From positions 1 through 64,000 of the forward strand of contig CAUJGU010000423.1 of the NCBI GenBank assembly GCA_963169105.1: 64,000 bases of DNA, read 5' to 3'. Of this stretch, positions 11,185 to 22,388 are shown in pieces. The notes under the pieces are model-generated. The model was not told the DNA's origin. It did not search any database and saw only the letters and a list, made by a program, of their open reading frames with translations. Positions within the stretch are counted from its first letter, which is position 1. The number at the start of each line of letters is the position of its first letter. The translations under genes were made by a program, and so were the position numbers. The DNA comes from Ceriagrion tenellum (Eukaryota; Arthropoda; Insecta; Odonata; Coenagrionidae).

Positions 11185-11224
11185 AAGTGAAAAAAATTAA
11201 CATTTTTGACTACTTCGTACTAAT

Positions 11225-11964
11225 TAAGCGGACTCCTCAAATAAGTCTTGGTGTTTACAATTTTCAAATACATTTGATTTGAAACTGTGTTTTCCACAAA
11301 TATATTTATTGCATCTTGCACAAACAATTGTTTTTGACAATTTATTTAACTTTTCTTTTTTTGAAGATGTATTACTGCTGCAAATGTGTCACCTTCCATA
11401 GCCATTTATCTTTTATCCAACTTTTATTTCCGCTGCGTAATTTTTTTCTCTAAGACACTCTCCAAAGTGGACACTATGTTTCTTTGCAAACCAAAAAATG
11501 TTGCATGACCGATTTTCTATAATCGGTCTCACTAGATCAAGGCCGAGATCCTCTAAATACATTCTCCGTCGGTTGCTCCTGCCCTGATTCCATTGAAATA
11601 AATTTTGCGTAAACAGCGAGTAGTCATTTAGAGCAGATATGTCTGTTAGAGTGAAGAAAACGGACGTAGGCCACCTTCTTGTTGATCACTTTGTTGAATA
11701 TTTCCTTGCCCTTTGGTCAGTGGCATCAACTCCTCCCTTGGTGCTGTTATAAAACATAATCACATATGATTTCTTCTTTGGACAGTTGCTTATTGTTTTA
11801 TCTGTATCTTGTGTTGAAAGCAAGATCCAAGATTTTCCTTGGCTTTTCTCTCGTGTTATATGATAATAATGTAGCAGGTGGATATTCTGTGTTCTGGGGC
11901 CCAAGTCTGTATCTTTGAGCACTTCGGATGGGAGAAAGAGTTCTCTCCCGTAATTATCTCCCAT
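11225..11964 (-). pseudogene. piggyBac-type transposase, 3' part, broken
   Basis: Minus-strand translation from 11964 contains the family signature SYVIMFYNSTKGGVDATDQ, the conserved segment around the last catalytic Asp. After a frameshift near 11690-11700 it continues with TRRWPTSVFFTLTDISALND, and then MYLEDLGLDLVRPIIENR. The reading ends in a Cys/His-rich tail (CARCNKYICGKHS), as in the C-terminal zinc-binding region of piggyBac transposases. The N-terminal half is missing: at about 11990 the sequence switches into another TIR element. The family cuts and pastes at TTAA. The frameshift, several stops and the missing N-terminus make it inactive. Confidence 0.87.
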
Positions 11965-11990
11965 CCCAAGTCTCTAACCGGGTGGAGAAT

Positions 11991-12689
11991 ACGCCGTGTC
12001 CCAATTCGTTAGGCATTAGGGAGGATACGGTTAGCTACCTGAATATTTAGAGGCCTTTCGCTAAGGGAGCTTGATTTGGGACATCCTTCGCTAGTGTTGC
12101 CGTCTACCGAGCTGGAAACGAATGAAAAACATATGAGTAATTAATAAAGGACTGAATGAAACCAATGAAACGTGAAATAAAGACATTTTTGGCGTCTTTG
12201 GCTACCTTCGTATGCGTTGTGAGATTTGGAAAGTGAAATTACATTTTTTCATCCATTTCGTTGTCTGGAGATTCGTTAGTTTTTAGTTTTCGGGGTATGT
12301 AAATTTGTGTAGGTGTTCTGGGATTTAAATTCGTTTTATTTAAGTGTACTAAGTATACTTTTTCTTTGTAGTCGGGTCTTGGTTTGCGAAATTCTAGAGA
12401 ATTCTTTCACAACAGACAAATACTTGCCATGTTTGACACTTTTCAACTACTTCCTTGGGTATGAGCGGTGCGAGTTTCCTTGTACGACGCATGCTGCGCT
12501 TTGCATGATGGGAAATTCAATATGGAGGCGGATTTAGGATAAACTCCATCGACCCTTAATTTCACCCCCGAGAAAAAGGCACCTAAATCCGTTCCCCAAT
12601 GATGCCTAACGAATTGGGACACACTTCAAGATGGCGTCCTCCCTAAATCGGCCGATTTAGCTGCCTAAATAGCGAATTGGGACACAGCT
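11991..12689 (+). mobile_element. Non-autonomous TIR element H, copy 1
   Basis: Starts GCCGTGTCCCAATTCGTTAG and ends with GCGAATTGGGACACAGCTT, an inverted pair. A nested inverted copy of the GCCTAACGAATTGGGACACA motif lies about 90 bp before the right end. Length is about 0.7 kb. No protein family is recognised; a 74-codon frame at 12313-12537 is partly conserved in the other copies but has no known motif. Short AT-rich flanks of TTA/TTT type suggest a 3-bp target duplication, which would fit PIF/Harbinger; this is an inference. Confidence 0.72.
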
Positions 12690-13231
12690 TAAAGGACTAA
12701 ATGAAACAAATGAAACCTGAAATTAAGACATTTTTTGACGCCTGTGGCTACCTTCGTATGCGTTGTGAGATTTGGAGAGTGAAATTACATTTTTTCATCC
12801 ATTTCGTTGTTCGAAGATTCTTTATTTTTTAGTTTTCGGGGTATTTAAGTGTGTGTCGGTGTTCTGGGATTTATATTCGTTTTTTTTTAAGTGTACGAAG
12901 TAGAATTTTTCTTTTGTAGTCAGGCGTTGGGTTGCAAAATTCTAGAGAATTCTTTCACTTACAGACAAAATACTTGCCGGCCATGTTTGCCACTTTTCAA
13001 CTACTTCCTTGTGTACGAGTTTCCTTTTACGACGCATGCTGCGCTTTGCATGATGGGAAATTCAACATGGAGGCGGATTTAGGATAAACTCCATCTACCC
13101 TAAATTTCACCCCCTGAGAAAGGCACCTAAATCCGCTCCAACATGATGCCTAACGAATTGGGACACACTTCAAGATGGCGTCCTCCCTAAATCTGCCGAT
13201 TTAGCTGCCTAAATGACGAATTGGGACACAG
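12690..13231 (+). mobile_element. TIR element H, copy 2, left-truncated
   Basis: Matches copy 1 from its position 12146 (AAAGGACTGAATGAAAC) to its right end. It is fused directly to the right end of copy 1 and lacks the first 150 bp. Indels relative to copy 1 disrupt the short open frame. Confidence 0.75.
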
Positions 13232-13316
13232 CTTCAGCCGTGTCCCAATTCGTTAGGCATTAGGGAGGATGCGGTTAGCTACCTAAATATTTAGAGGCCT
13301 TTCGCTGAGGAAGCTT
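13232..13316 (+). mobile_element. TIR element H, left-end fragment
   Basis: Only the first 85 bp or so of the element H left end are present (CCGTGTCCCAATTCGTTAGG onward). The fragment then stops at AAGCTTTA, where the GCGTCCGAATTC element begins. Confidence 0.7.
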
Positions 13317-15462
13317 TAGCCGCGTCCGAATTCACCATCAAGGACACTTGGAAGGTCGCATATCCGTCCTTCCGAGAACGGCGGCTATCTTGAAAGACGT
13401 CCGAATTCACCATGCCTCCTCGCAAGTTTCCTCGGGAGGGCGCTCAATCGAGGATGCAACCGGTGCACACTTCTACCCAAGACCGCGACGCTCCCCTTCC
13501 CTCAACGGTAATGCTTTATTAGCAGAGCACTGTAGCGGACAGGCGCTTCCCAACCACGATTTCCCCGCCAAATTTAAACCGAAGCACTGAAACCTTGAGC
13601 GATAGCCTATAACATGACCTCTGCATTCTTCCGATATTGGTCCGAATGATGAAAATTCACGAGGTCTCCTGATATTTCATATTGTTTCTTAGGTTATTGG
13701 TACATGATTTCCAATGAAAAGAAACCAAATGGAATTCACACAAACTTTATTGTGAATAATGATAACTGAAGACACAATTTACATTATTACAAAAACTTCA
13801 ACCTAACATTTGAAGCAGTGAAGTGGATTTCATTTTCAAACTTGGCAGAAAATCACATAAATCCTTGCCCAGCCATACTATAGGACCACAGGCCAAATTA
13901 ATTAATTAGATGTCAATACAGAAGTAAGAGCAGGCTTCGGTCAAAACTGTAAAACATCTAACCCTCTTATTCACACCGTACTTACCTCGCTAAATCACTC
14001 GGGAGGTTGAAAAAGGCAATTCTTTTGTCTGATCTGCAGCCAGAAAAATTATTGCACCAACTGGCTGAGCAATAATGCCGCCCGGGTCAATTCTCACATT
14101 CACGACTCGCCGCCATGTTTGTTATTTTGATACGGACCATGCAGGCCATGTGACTTTTTCCGAACGAAATCATAACATAGTTTTTCGTTAACAAATTCAC
14201 TGAGTATAAACAATTAAAATAATTATAAATAAATTAATAACCTATTATCGTCTTATTTAAAGATTTTTTTTTAATTTGCGCCTGAAGTAGATGACGCTAA
14301 AGTCACTGCATACGATATATCGCAGCAAGCGTCGTAGACACGGAGTAGAATATCCTACTCCGTGGTCGTAGACTCGCTTTTACCCGTCCTCGGACGCCAT
14401 ATTGGAGTGTTGCTCCATGGGATCGTTTGCGCATCACGCCATGCATTTCTTGGAATGCCACGTCACGGGGTACTTCTTGTGTTTGAAGTTATTTGGCGGG
14501 AGTCGGTATCGGTACACGTGTGGACAAAATGGAGCAAATGGATAATTTTACTTTCAAATGTAATTGGTAACAGGCAGAGAATTACAATTCCTTCTTTTGA
14601 GCTAACTTTTGAGCATCTAGCTATCCTAATACCCTATTAATTGATTAACAATGATAATAACAAGGAAACTAACACTTTAATAAATTATTCAACGCGATAT
14701 ATTGCCTATTGTTAATACAACGAAAAAATATTACACTATGTATGTATCTACTGCACTTACGCGCCTACAAAAAAACGAATCATCCTTATAACTAAGAACA
14801 CTACAATAGGAATGGAATTATTTAACGCTAAAACTGCCAATATATCATGAAAGCCATGACAGAAAAACTAGACTTAACGCGAAATATAAATAAAGTATAC
14901 TAAAGCTACGACAAAAATTGTTAATTGGTAACGAAAAACTCTAACCTTGGGATACAATGAAAATTACTACCTGACATTAAGTACAAAGAGGTAAAAACTA
15001 GATTTACACGCTTCGCCTATTTGAAAAATAAAGTAAATAAAAATGAAGGAAGAATGTTATACAAGAATAAAACTAACAAAAGTTAATCCACTACGTTCTA
15101 CTGATTATAGATACTAAGAAAACTACCTCACCCCTAATCTAAATCAGTATAAGAAATGGAAATTTAAAACGAAAAAAATTGAATATAAAAAAACTGTCCA
15201 AGCAAAAAGCGATAGCGACCACAGCACCAGAACGCACCCAATTCCATTTATTGTACTTCCATTTATTTTCGGGGAATCGGGCACAGTTTTTCTCCGATGT
15301 CCTTTATTTTTAGTTCACTTTCTATCCCGGAGAGGGCAGCACTATGCCCTTAGAACTGTCCAGGTTCATCCGTCCTCGGGGAGTCTCCTCGACACCATAG
15401 GATTTCGCCTTGCGACCTACCCATGAGTCCTTGCGGCCTTCTGAATTCGGACGCGGCTTTAG
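13317..15462 (+). mobile_element. TIR element with AGCCGCGTCCGAATTC ends
   Basis: Left end AGCCGCGTCCGAATTC at about 13318 and right end GAATTCGGACGCGGCT at about 15460 are exact inverses. TTTA is present at both edges. The 2.1-kb interior holds no recognised transposase. A hairpin lies at 14339-14364. The ends resemble those of element H (AGCYGYGTCC-AATTC), so the two are probably related families. Short frames at 13348-13590 and 14362-14640 show no known domain. Confidence 0.75.
14339..14364. repeat. Perfect 10-bp stem hairpin
   Basis: CACGGAGTAG (14339-14348), loop AATATC, CTACTCCGTG (14355-14364). The hairpin is itself bracketed by direct copies of GTCGTAGAC. Confidence 0.85.
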
Positions 15463-16152
15463 CCGTGTCCCAATTCGTTAGGCATTAGGGAGGATGCGGT
15501 TAGCTAGCTAAATATTTAGATGCCTTTCGCTAAGGGAGCTTGTTTGGGACATCCTTTGCTAGTGTTGCCGTCTACCGAGCTGGAAACGAATGAAAAACAT
15601 GTGAGTAATTAATAAAGGACTGAATGAAACAAATGAAACCTGAAATTAAGACATTTTTGGCGCCTGTGGCTACCTTCGGGTGCGTTGTGAGATTTGGAAA
15701 GTGAAATTACACTTTTTCATCCATTTCGTTGTCTGGAGATTCGCTAGTTTTTAGTTTTCGGGGTAAGTTTGTGTAGGTGTTCTGGGATTTAAATTCGTTT
15801 TATTTAAGTGTACTAAGTAAAATTTTTCTTTTGTAGTCGGGTGTTGGTTTGCGAAATTCTAGAGAATTCTTTCACAACAGACAAATACTTGCCATGTTTG
15901 CCACTTTTCAACTACTTCCTTGGGTACGAGCGGTGCGAGTTTCCTTGTACGACGCATGCTGCGCTTTGCATGATGGGAAATTCAATATGGAGGCGGATGT
16001 AGGATAAACTCCATCTACCCTAAATTTCACCCCCGAGAAAGGCACCTAAATCCGCTCCCCCATGATGCCTAACGAATTGGGACACACTTCAAGATGGCGT
16101 CCTCCCTAAATCGGCCGATTTAGCTGCCTAAATAGCGAATTGGGACACAGCT
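15463..16152 (+). mobile_element. TIR element H, copy 3 (full length)
   Basis: Complete copy from AGCCGTGTCCCAATTCGTTA to GCGAATTGGGACACAGCTT. It aligns with copy 1 along its length, including the inner inverted GCCTAACGAATTGGGACACA motif. It is about 0.69 kb and codes for no recognised protein. Confidence 0.75.
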
Positions 16153-17157
16153 TTTAGCTGTATCCCAACTCGTTGGGCATTAGGGTGGAAGCGATTAGCT
16201 GCCCAAATATTTGGCTACCTTGGGCAAAGTGAGCTCGAGTTGGGACCAGTTGGGACAACCTTCGCAAGTAACGCCATCTACTGAGCTGGGAAGAAATGAA
16301 AAACAAAGGAATTATGAAAAGGATCTGAAGTAAATAAACATGATATCCGTGATACATATAATCGCGGATAGTAGAAGTATTCTCGATGGTCTGTGTTTAT
16401 GATGATATTTATAATACTATAGGCCCCTTCAGCTATTTTTGGCTGCAATTTGGGAATAATCTTGGTAATTATTTTCCTAGTTTTGAGAATCTTAAGTTGT
16501 CATTGGTAGTGATACTGCTAGTGTAGGTTTGCTGGGTGACAAATTCGTATTTTTTTAAACTAAAGGTATAGCTTTTGTCATTTGCTTGGGGAAAAATACC
16601 GTTTAAAACGAGAAGTTATTTCGGTCGTGTAATAGTTGCTATTAAAAATCCTAGAAGGTATTGTTCAAGGCAGGTTGGTAGGCATTTTAAGCATCAACTA
16701 TCACCATTACTAGTAAGCAGTTTCAGCAGTAACTACTTTTATAAAACTAAACTAAAACTAAGTTTATTAGTTTTGGGGAATTCTTAGTTGTTAACCATTA
16801 AATTCTGAATTGTGTTTTGTATAGTTTACCACTGACTTCTCAGTGGTAAGCTAAATTTGGTATTTTTATATACTAGGCTAATAGGACACAGAAAGCGTTG
16901 AAATCCAGGAGTTTCTCTGACTTTCAACAAACCTTTTCACCGGTAGAATACTTAAAAAGGGATTGTCGTAGTGTGTAGGAGTTCCTCAGTTTGTATGAGT
17001 GGTCTAGTGTTCATTTATTAATCATTTTTTATCACATATGAAAGCTATTTACCCACTTGGTGCTATGTATCTACCTTAAAATTCCAATAGTTCTGCTTGT
17101 GAGAATCATTGCAATACAATTGAAGGTATCAAATCTGTATCAATACAGAGATGTTCT
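16153..17157. other. Diverged element-H-like end, then unassigned sequence
   Basis: 16153-16260 reads AGCTGTATCCCAACTCGTTG, GGCATTAGGGTGGAAGCG and so on: a diverged relative of the element H left end. No matching right end was found. The remainder has no recognised gene. A perfect hairpin occurs at 16826-16849 (TTACCACTGA, loop CTTC, TCAGTGGTAA). Confidence 0.5.
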
Positions 17158-17177
17158 TCCAGATAGCACAGTTAACT

Positions 17178-17412
17178 TGCTGCAAACTTGCAGCAAGTTT
17201 GCAAAGCAAGTCCAGCAAGCTTGCTGCAAACTTGCAATACAAGTCTGCAAGTTTGCTGCAAGTCTAAATCAAACTTGCTAATATCCCTTTTGTCCACTTG
17301 CAGCAAGTTTGCATGGTAAGCCTGCAGCAGGTTTGCACAGTAAACCTACAGCAGGTGTGCACGGTAAGCCTGCAGAAAGTTTGCCCTGTAAGCCTGCAGC
17401 AGGTATGCAGCA
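17178..17412. repeat. CTTGCAGCAAG array, left
   Basis: Irregular tandem units of about 10-30 bp built on TTGCTGCAAAC / CTTGCAGCAAG / GCCTGCAGCAGGTTTGCA. The unit is nearly palindromic. The same units occur in the opposite end of the element. Confidence 0.8.
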
Positions 17413-18048
17413 TAAGCTTACATTATATGGTTTGCATAAATGAAGCTCAGCACCTAATTTACATGACAGTATTTGACTAAAATATATCCCAATAACAAAA
17501 CAAGGAATTACTTATAGAGGTATGGTATTAAGGTTTTTTGTCTGTCTACAGCCAATGATCTGCACTTTAGTGCCTGCATCAACCCAGATGGCATTCTAAA
17601 CTTAGGTATAATTCAAGAGAATAAACAACAATAGTTGAAATTTTACAACTGAAAAATGTTAGTGAAAATACTCCAGCTAATGCAAGCTCTAAGCAAAGAC
17701 TCATACTGACAGCCAATGGCCATTCCTAATCAACTGACAGCCACGACTTAAGATATGATACTAAAATTATAAATGCAGATATTTTAAACACATGTACATA
17801 CCTAAATACTAGGGAAAGTAATTTGTAAACACACATTAATATAAATGAAATAGAAGTGATAACGTAGCCACTTGTAAGATATTATACTTTGTGTTATTTT
17901 ACATATACTTAAAAATTAAAAAGTAAACTGCAGCAAAATACACTTTCTTTGATAAAAGTATTTATTTTAAGGATAATGACAGTTGGTGCATGGATAATCA
18001 ATAACAGCATACATACTTCATTTGTAGATCTCAAATGCAAAACCTTCA

Positions 18049-18410
18049 TTAAGGATCCAAAGTTTCATTGACATAATTGACAAGCATATTTGAAAAAAAC
18101 CTAATCGAATGATTATCAATATTTTTCACAAATGACACCTTGAAATAGTTTTCTTTTTCCCAGGTTCCATCATGACGAAAACCTATAAAGAAGATAAACA
18201 CTTTTAGAACTTCAAGCACGTAAACCCTTCACTATTTTATATTTTTTAAATTGACTATTTCGGTAATGTATGTGAAACACTTCAAACATTTGGATCGCAT
18301 GAACGTATGTACATTTTTTTGCATGACCAAGGTAGATGATATCAAAGCATTACGTTCTTACCCTTGACGTAGCAACAATGAATTTTATCCTCAGATTTGG
18401 CCATCTCATA
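18049..18410 (-). CDS. Possible two-exon small gene inside the TIR element
   Basis: No recognised family. On the minus strand an exon at 18410-18362 follows a good acceptor (TTTCCTGCCGCAG) and ends at the donor GTCAAGG/GTAAGAAC. A second exon at 18182-18049 follows TCTTCTTTATAG and runs 43 codons to TAA. The splice phases fit (phase 1), giving one open frame. From the ATG in GAGATGGCC it would encode about 58 residues beginning MAKSEDKIHCCYVKG. A further strong donor (TTTTTGACG/GTAAGTTC) at about 18776 could end an upstream exon. Splice sites and the joined frame are seen; expression and function are unknown. It could equally be the last exons of a longer gene. Confidence 0.35.
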
Positions 18411-18518
18411 CTGCGGCAGGAAACAGGCCTCACCGAAATCTTCAACAAAAAACAATATAATTGATACGAGGCACAATCCAATTTCACATCAACTTATAGT
18501 ATACATAACAGAAAGGTC

Positions 18519-18648
18519 GGTAAACGTACGCTTCCGTCACCCACTTCTAAAATTTTTTGGTAGAAATTCCTGTATTTCACGTTAATGACAGCGTTAAGTG
18601 AGAATGGCTCATAACTTTTTGTGTGGGTGACGAATGCGGACGTTTACC
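18519..18648. mobile_element. 130-bp MITE related to the GGTAAATG transposon
   Basis: Left GGTAAACGTACGCTTCCGTC and right GACGAATGCGGACGTTTACC are inverted repeats, each extended by a CACCCAC/GTGGGTG pair. The ends match the TIR consensus of the elements at 617 and 8273 (GGTAAATGTCTGCTTCCGTC) with a few changes. It has no coding capacity and no clear target duplication. It sits in what would be an intron of the small gene above. Confidence 0.65.
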
Positions 18649-19554
18649 CATCGACTAAGTCGAATAATTTCCGACGGTCAATACAGACACGACAAAGTAA
18701 CGAGTATGAGACTTAACAGTTTTCGCACGCATTGCAAACAAACAGAATTAAGGCATAGGGGATGATTGAACTTACCGTCAAAAAGAAGATTTCAGCATCT
18801 TGGAATGGTTTCACCCCTCATTGGATTCATTCCACAGATGTTTGTCCACAAATGAGTAATAGATGAACATGTTCACCCAAGTTACATTCCAAGTTCACCA
18901 TGGAAAATGTGGTGTCCTCGCCCGCGTCATGATACTTTTATGAAGCACAAATTCCACAACTGAGGTATGAAGTGTGTGAGTATAAGATCGGCGACGGACG
19001 CCAATAGTTTTTTCTCGTTGTTATATGATCTTGATCCATCAAAGACAGCAAATTCATATCACAAACACTTATAAAAACACATTAAAATTGTCAAGCTTGC
19101 AAACGTTGCAAACCCTCACGGGAACAATGGAGCATCGCGATGCGCAGGAAAGTGGGAAACAGTGCCAAATAACTATCAATAGACAATATCGTACTTAATA
19201 TTTAAGACTTGACGCCTTACGAATCCTATGTTTGAAGTCTTCAAAATGTTAGCGCGCATTATTTTTAGAATGAAGAATATGCAGAAATAACGCAAATGGG
19301 CAAACACACAGTGATGAAGCAAAAGAGACAGGAAAATACGCGTGAATTTCAGATGGTTGCATTACAAATTTCTATTGAACGTTCGTTAGGCATTAAAATT
19401 CAAATTATAAACACATCTGAATATTCTGAAACTTTTCTGAATGATTAGACATACTCTTCCCGTGCGTTGCAAGAGCATGAGTGGAGCATGAGCTGGAAAT
19501 GGAGTTTCCGTAACACATGCAGATAGTTTTCAAGCTAGAATTAGTTTTCCACAG

Positions 19555-19875
19555 CAAGCTTGATGCAAACTTGCCACGACAACTTTGTCGTGACAAGCCT
19601 ATGACAACCCTATGACAAGTTTGCCGTAAGTTTGCATGCTAAGTTTGCACGTAAGTATGTTGACTTGCAGCACACTTTTATGCAAACTTGCAGCACACTT
19701 TATATGCAAACTTGCAGCAAGCTTGCATGAAGACTTGCAGCAAACTTGCAGCCCACTTTCTAAGCAAATTTGCAGCAGACTTGCATGGTGACTTGCAGCA
19801 AACTTGCAGCACACTTTCTAAGCAGGGAAAGTCTAGCAAGTGAAAATCAAACATAGTGCAAACTTGCTGCAAACG
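19555..19875. repeat. CTTGCAGCAAG array, right
   Basis: Tandem units of about 27-60 bp of the type GACTTGCAGCAAACTTGCAGC, with the longer unit CACACTTTNTAAGCA. It mirrors the array at 17178-17412 in the opposite end of the element. Confidence 0.8.
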
Positions 19876-19890
19876 TACGTGCTATCGGGG

Positions 19891-20040
19891 ATGTCTTCAG
19901 TGATGGTGACGCCTAAGTATTTAATAGATTCTACGTTAGATATTTTCTTTTCTTTGATGCAATATTTATTCCGGGGAAAGCCATTTTTTCTACGTCTACG
20001 TCTATATAAATGTATGGTACAGTATTTTAAAAAAACCATA
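19891..20040 (-). pseudogene. LINE reverse-transcriptase fragment
   Basis: Minus-strand translation gives ISNVESIKYLGVTITEDI, the segment downstream of the catalytic YADD box in CR1/Jockey-type non-LTR reverse transcriptases. It is cut on its C-terminal side by the TIR element ending at 19890. It belongs to a different LINE copy from the one at 20130-21300, because the same region is present there independently. Confidence 0.7.
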
Positions 20041-20129
20041 GGCAGACAATGAGGAAAAAAACAATTTTTGTCTCATAAAAAATATATATTAATAATTTAA
20101 AAAATTGGCCTTGCAAACTGAGTCCTGAC

Positions 20130-21300
20130 TAGGCTAAACTATTCAGAATAACGTTCATTTAATAAAATGCCATGTAATTTAGATTCCAAAATTCCCATCG
20201 AGCGAGATTTCCTCACAGCAATTGGAGTGGAATTTCAAAGTTATGAGGCGGCCTCGACAAAAAACTTATGAAATGTATCATTTCGGTTAGTTGTAAGTTT
20301 AAGGTTACTTGGTTCTGTTCTAGTAACCATAGGATGATAGCAAGTTCTTTTAGAAAACGTATCAATTAGGTAGGATGGTTCATTAGTTAGCCAAAGACAG
20401 AGAAAAGAAGGGTTCCAAGCAGGTATTTGCGACGGGATATGGTATTCAACCAGCCAATTTTCTTGTAAAAGGGGGAGAGGTGCTGATCTTTGCGAAGATT
20501 AAAAACACATCGAACGAAGGTGATGCTATAGTTTGATGTTCTGCTCTGTCGTTAAATCATTATAAATAAGACAACAGTGATCAAAATAATGAAATATTAA
20601 TGATTTGACGAGCAGTTGTCGAGTATATGTATAATGATAGCAGATTTTTATGCACCACAAGTTGATAATGCGTACTATTTTTTTTTTTATATTAAAAATA
20701 TGGTTATTCCAAGTTGTCATGGAGGGTTACCCCTAGATTGCGCACAGTTTTAGAATAAGGCAGCACAATATCCCCGACTTTAATTTTGGGAATGGTGTTA
20801 ATGTCGAATTTATTTATTATTTTCGAACTCCCGAGTCGGATAGCTTGTTTAGAGTTTTGCTACTGTTCAGAAGAAGGAAATTCTCATCAGCCCAATCCAC
20901 AATAGAAGAGACGTCTTGATTAACCTCAGAAATCACACCAAAAAGTTCATGTGGATAGCTGTGAAAGCATACGTTTTAAGATCGTCTGCGTACAGCAAGT
21001 GCTGGCCGTTTAAGGTGCATTGCGGAAGGTCAAGAACGAAAATGGGGGAATAATAGTGGGCCAAGGATGGAACTCTGAGGAACTCCATTAGAAACAGAGT
21101 CCCACCTGAAAAGGTTTCCATCTGAATCCTTCACTGCTTGACGTCTATTGATTAGATATGAGTTATACCAATTCAGCATTGTGCAATAAAAGTTCAATTT
21201 TTTCATTTAGTCAAGTAAGGGTGAATGGTTCACGCGGTCAAAGGCTTTACTAAAGTCAAATAAAACGAGAACGAGATTAAGGGTTAAATATGTGTTTTAG
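20130..21300 (-). pseudogene. CR1/Jockey-like LINE reverse transcriptase, decayed
   Basis: Reading the minus strand from about 21270, landmarks appear in family order. They are VLFDFSKAFDRVNH (first catalytic Asp box), SYLINRRQAV, SNGVPQSSILGPLL, HLLYADDLKTYAF (catalytic YADD), then KTVRNLGVTLHDNLE. The C-terminal tail reads LTTNRNDTFHKFF then LLWNSTPIAVRKS. These are spread over different frames with stops, so the copy is dead. The protein would copy its RNA into DNA at a nicked target. The endonuclease and ORF1 are absent, as in a 5'-truncated LINE. The exact clade is uncertain. Confidence 0.85.
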
Positions 21301-22388
21301 TTTCTCGTACTGTAGACAGTTGTTATTTGTATTATGAAGTATTTGGGTATTATAAGGCCATAAGTAATTAATTCCAGGGTCCTGGTTGATAATTTTCGTC
21401 AATTGATTGTGTCCTACGACCGTCGCGTCGTCCCATCTTGCGAGGGAGAATCACACTAACTTGCCATCGTATTTAGCTTACACACTCGGCCTCTGCAACA
21501 TAAACTACAAAGCATATGTTTTTAAAACTATTTTTCCAAGAACAAATGGTTCAAAGAGAGCAAAATATTTTTAAAAAACAGCCTTAAAATCGGTAAAAAA
21601 ATAAATTCGGGAAAGAATAGGTTAAATTGTTAATTTTGTTGTGATATCTGCCCTAATAAACTTCTGCAAGCTTTAATTCATAAACTCCATCGCCCTTATA
21701 TCTATTCAGTTTTCTCTTGGTTTAATTTATTCCAAATGAACACAGGGAGACCTCTTATGAAATATTGGAAAAGAAATTGTTATATTCACACTGCACGAGA
21801 TAAAAATCTATCCAACATTCAAACCACGGCTCTTGGTTTACTTACCCAAGATCGCTCTTCAGCACAAATTAGAGTTTCGCACTGATCAGCATTTTAACTC
21901 AATATCATTTAATCTCATTCGTGGATATATTTAGGAAATCACTCCTTTATATATTCCGTGCATATTTGCATCAATTTATATCCTCAGGATTTGAATGAAT
22001 TGCGATGTAATGCAGTTGAATATTAAATTCAATCAAAAAATAATTTTAATAATTGCTTTCTCTGCCTGAATGAAACGAGTAATAATTTTCCTCTTGACAT
22101 TAAAAAAACGTCAATTTCAGTGCAAATGCTAAAGGCTCATACCTAGTATTACATTTTGCATTGCATCTGAATATTTTGTAAGGAATCAGATTGAAACTCA
22201 ATTTGAGATGTCCATCTTTTATCCGCATAATTCTATCAGCTGTAATCAACCAATGTGATTGTGAGAGCCATCAAGATGAAGAATATATCTCCGAACCAAG
22301 TAAAAAATCAATCATCCTTCAGTTTATAAATAAACTAGAAACCTTGAGTCCTTCGCTCGGCATAAAAATCACTATGGTCAAATAAACC
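21300..22388. other. No recognised feature
   Basis: AT-rich sequence. A short frame at 22191-22385 has no motif. I see no splice-supported exon, RNA gene or repeat family. Confidence 0.4.

Larger units (their letters stand above)
17158..19890. mobile_element. Fold-back-like TIR element with inverted subterminal arrays
   Basis: Left end TCCAGATAGCAC (17158-17169) and right end GTGCTATCGGGG (19879-19890) are inverted relatives. Just inside each end lies an array of CTTGCAGCAAG-type units: 17178-17412 at the left and 19555-19875 at the right. They fold back on each other. Outer flanks GATGTTCTT and ATGTCTTCA are similar but not identical, so a target duplication is only possible. The right edge cuts a LINE reading frame just after the codons for GVTITEDI, which shows insertion into an older LINE. 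The interior holds a possible two-exon small gene and a nested MITE. Confidence 0.65.

Noticed and set aside
14362..14640. 92-codon frame in the GCGTCCGAATTC element
   Set aside because: It has no recognisable motif and starts within the hairpin. A short donor-like ATTG/GTAACA at about 14563 is too weak to call an exon.
17178..19875. CRISPR-like repeat array
   Set aside because: Units are irregular in length, near-palindromic and lack constant spacers. They belong to the ends of a TIR element in a eukaryotic genome.
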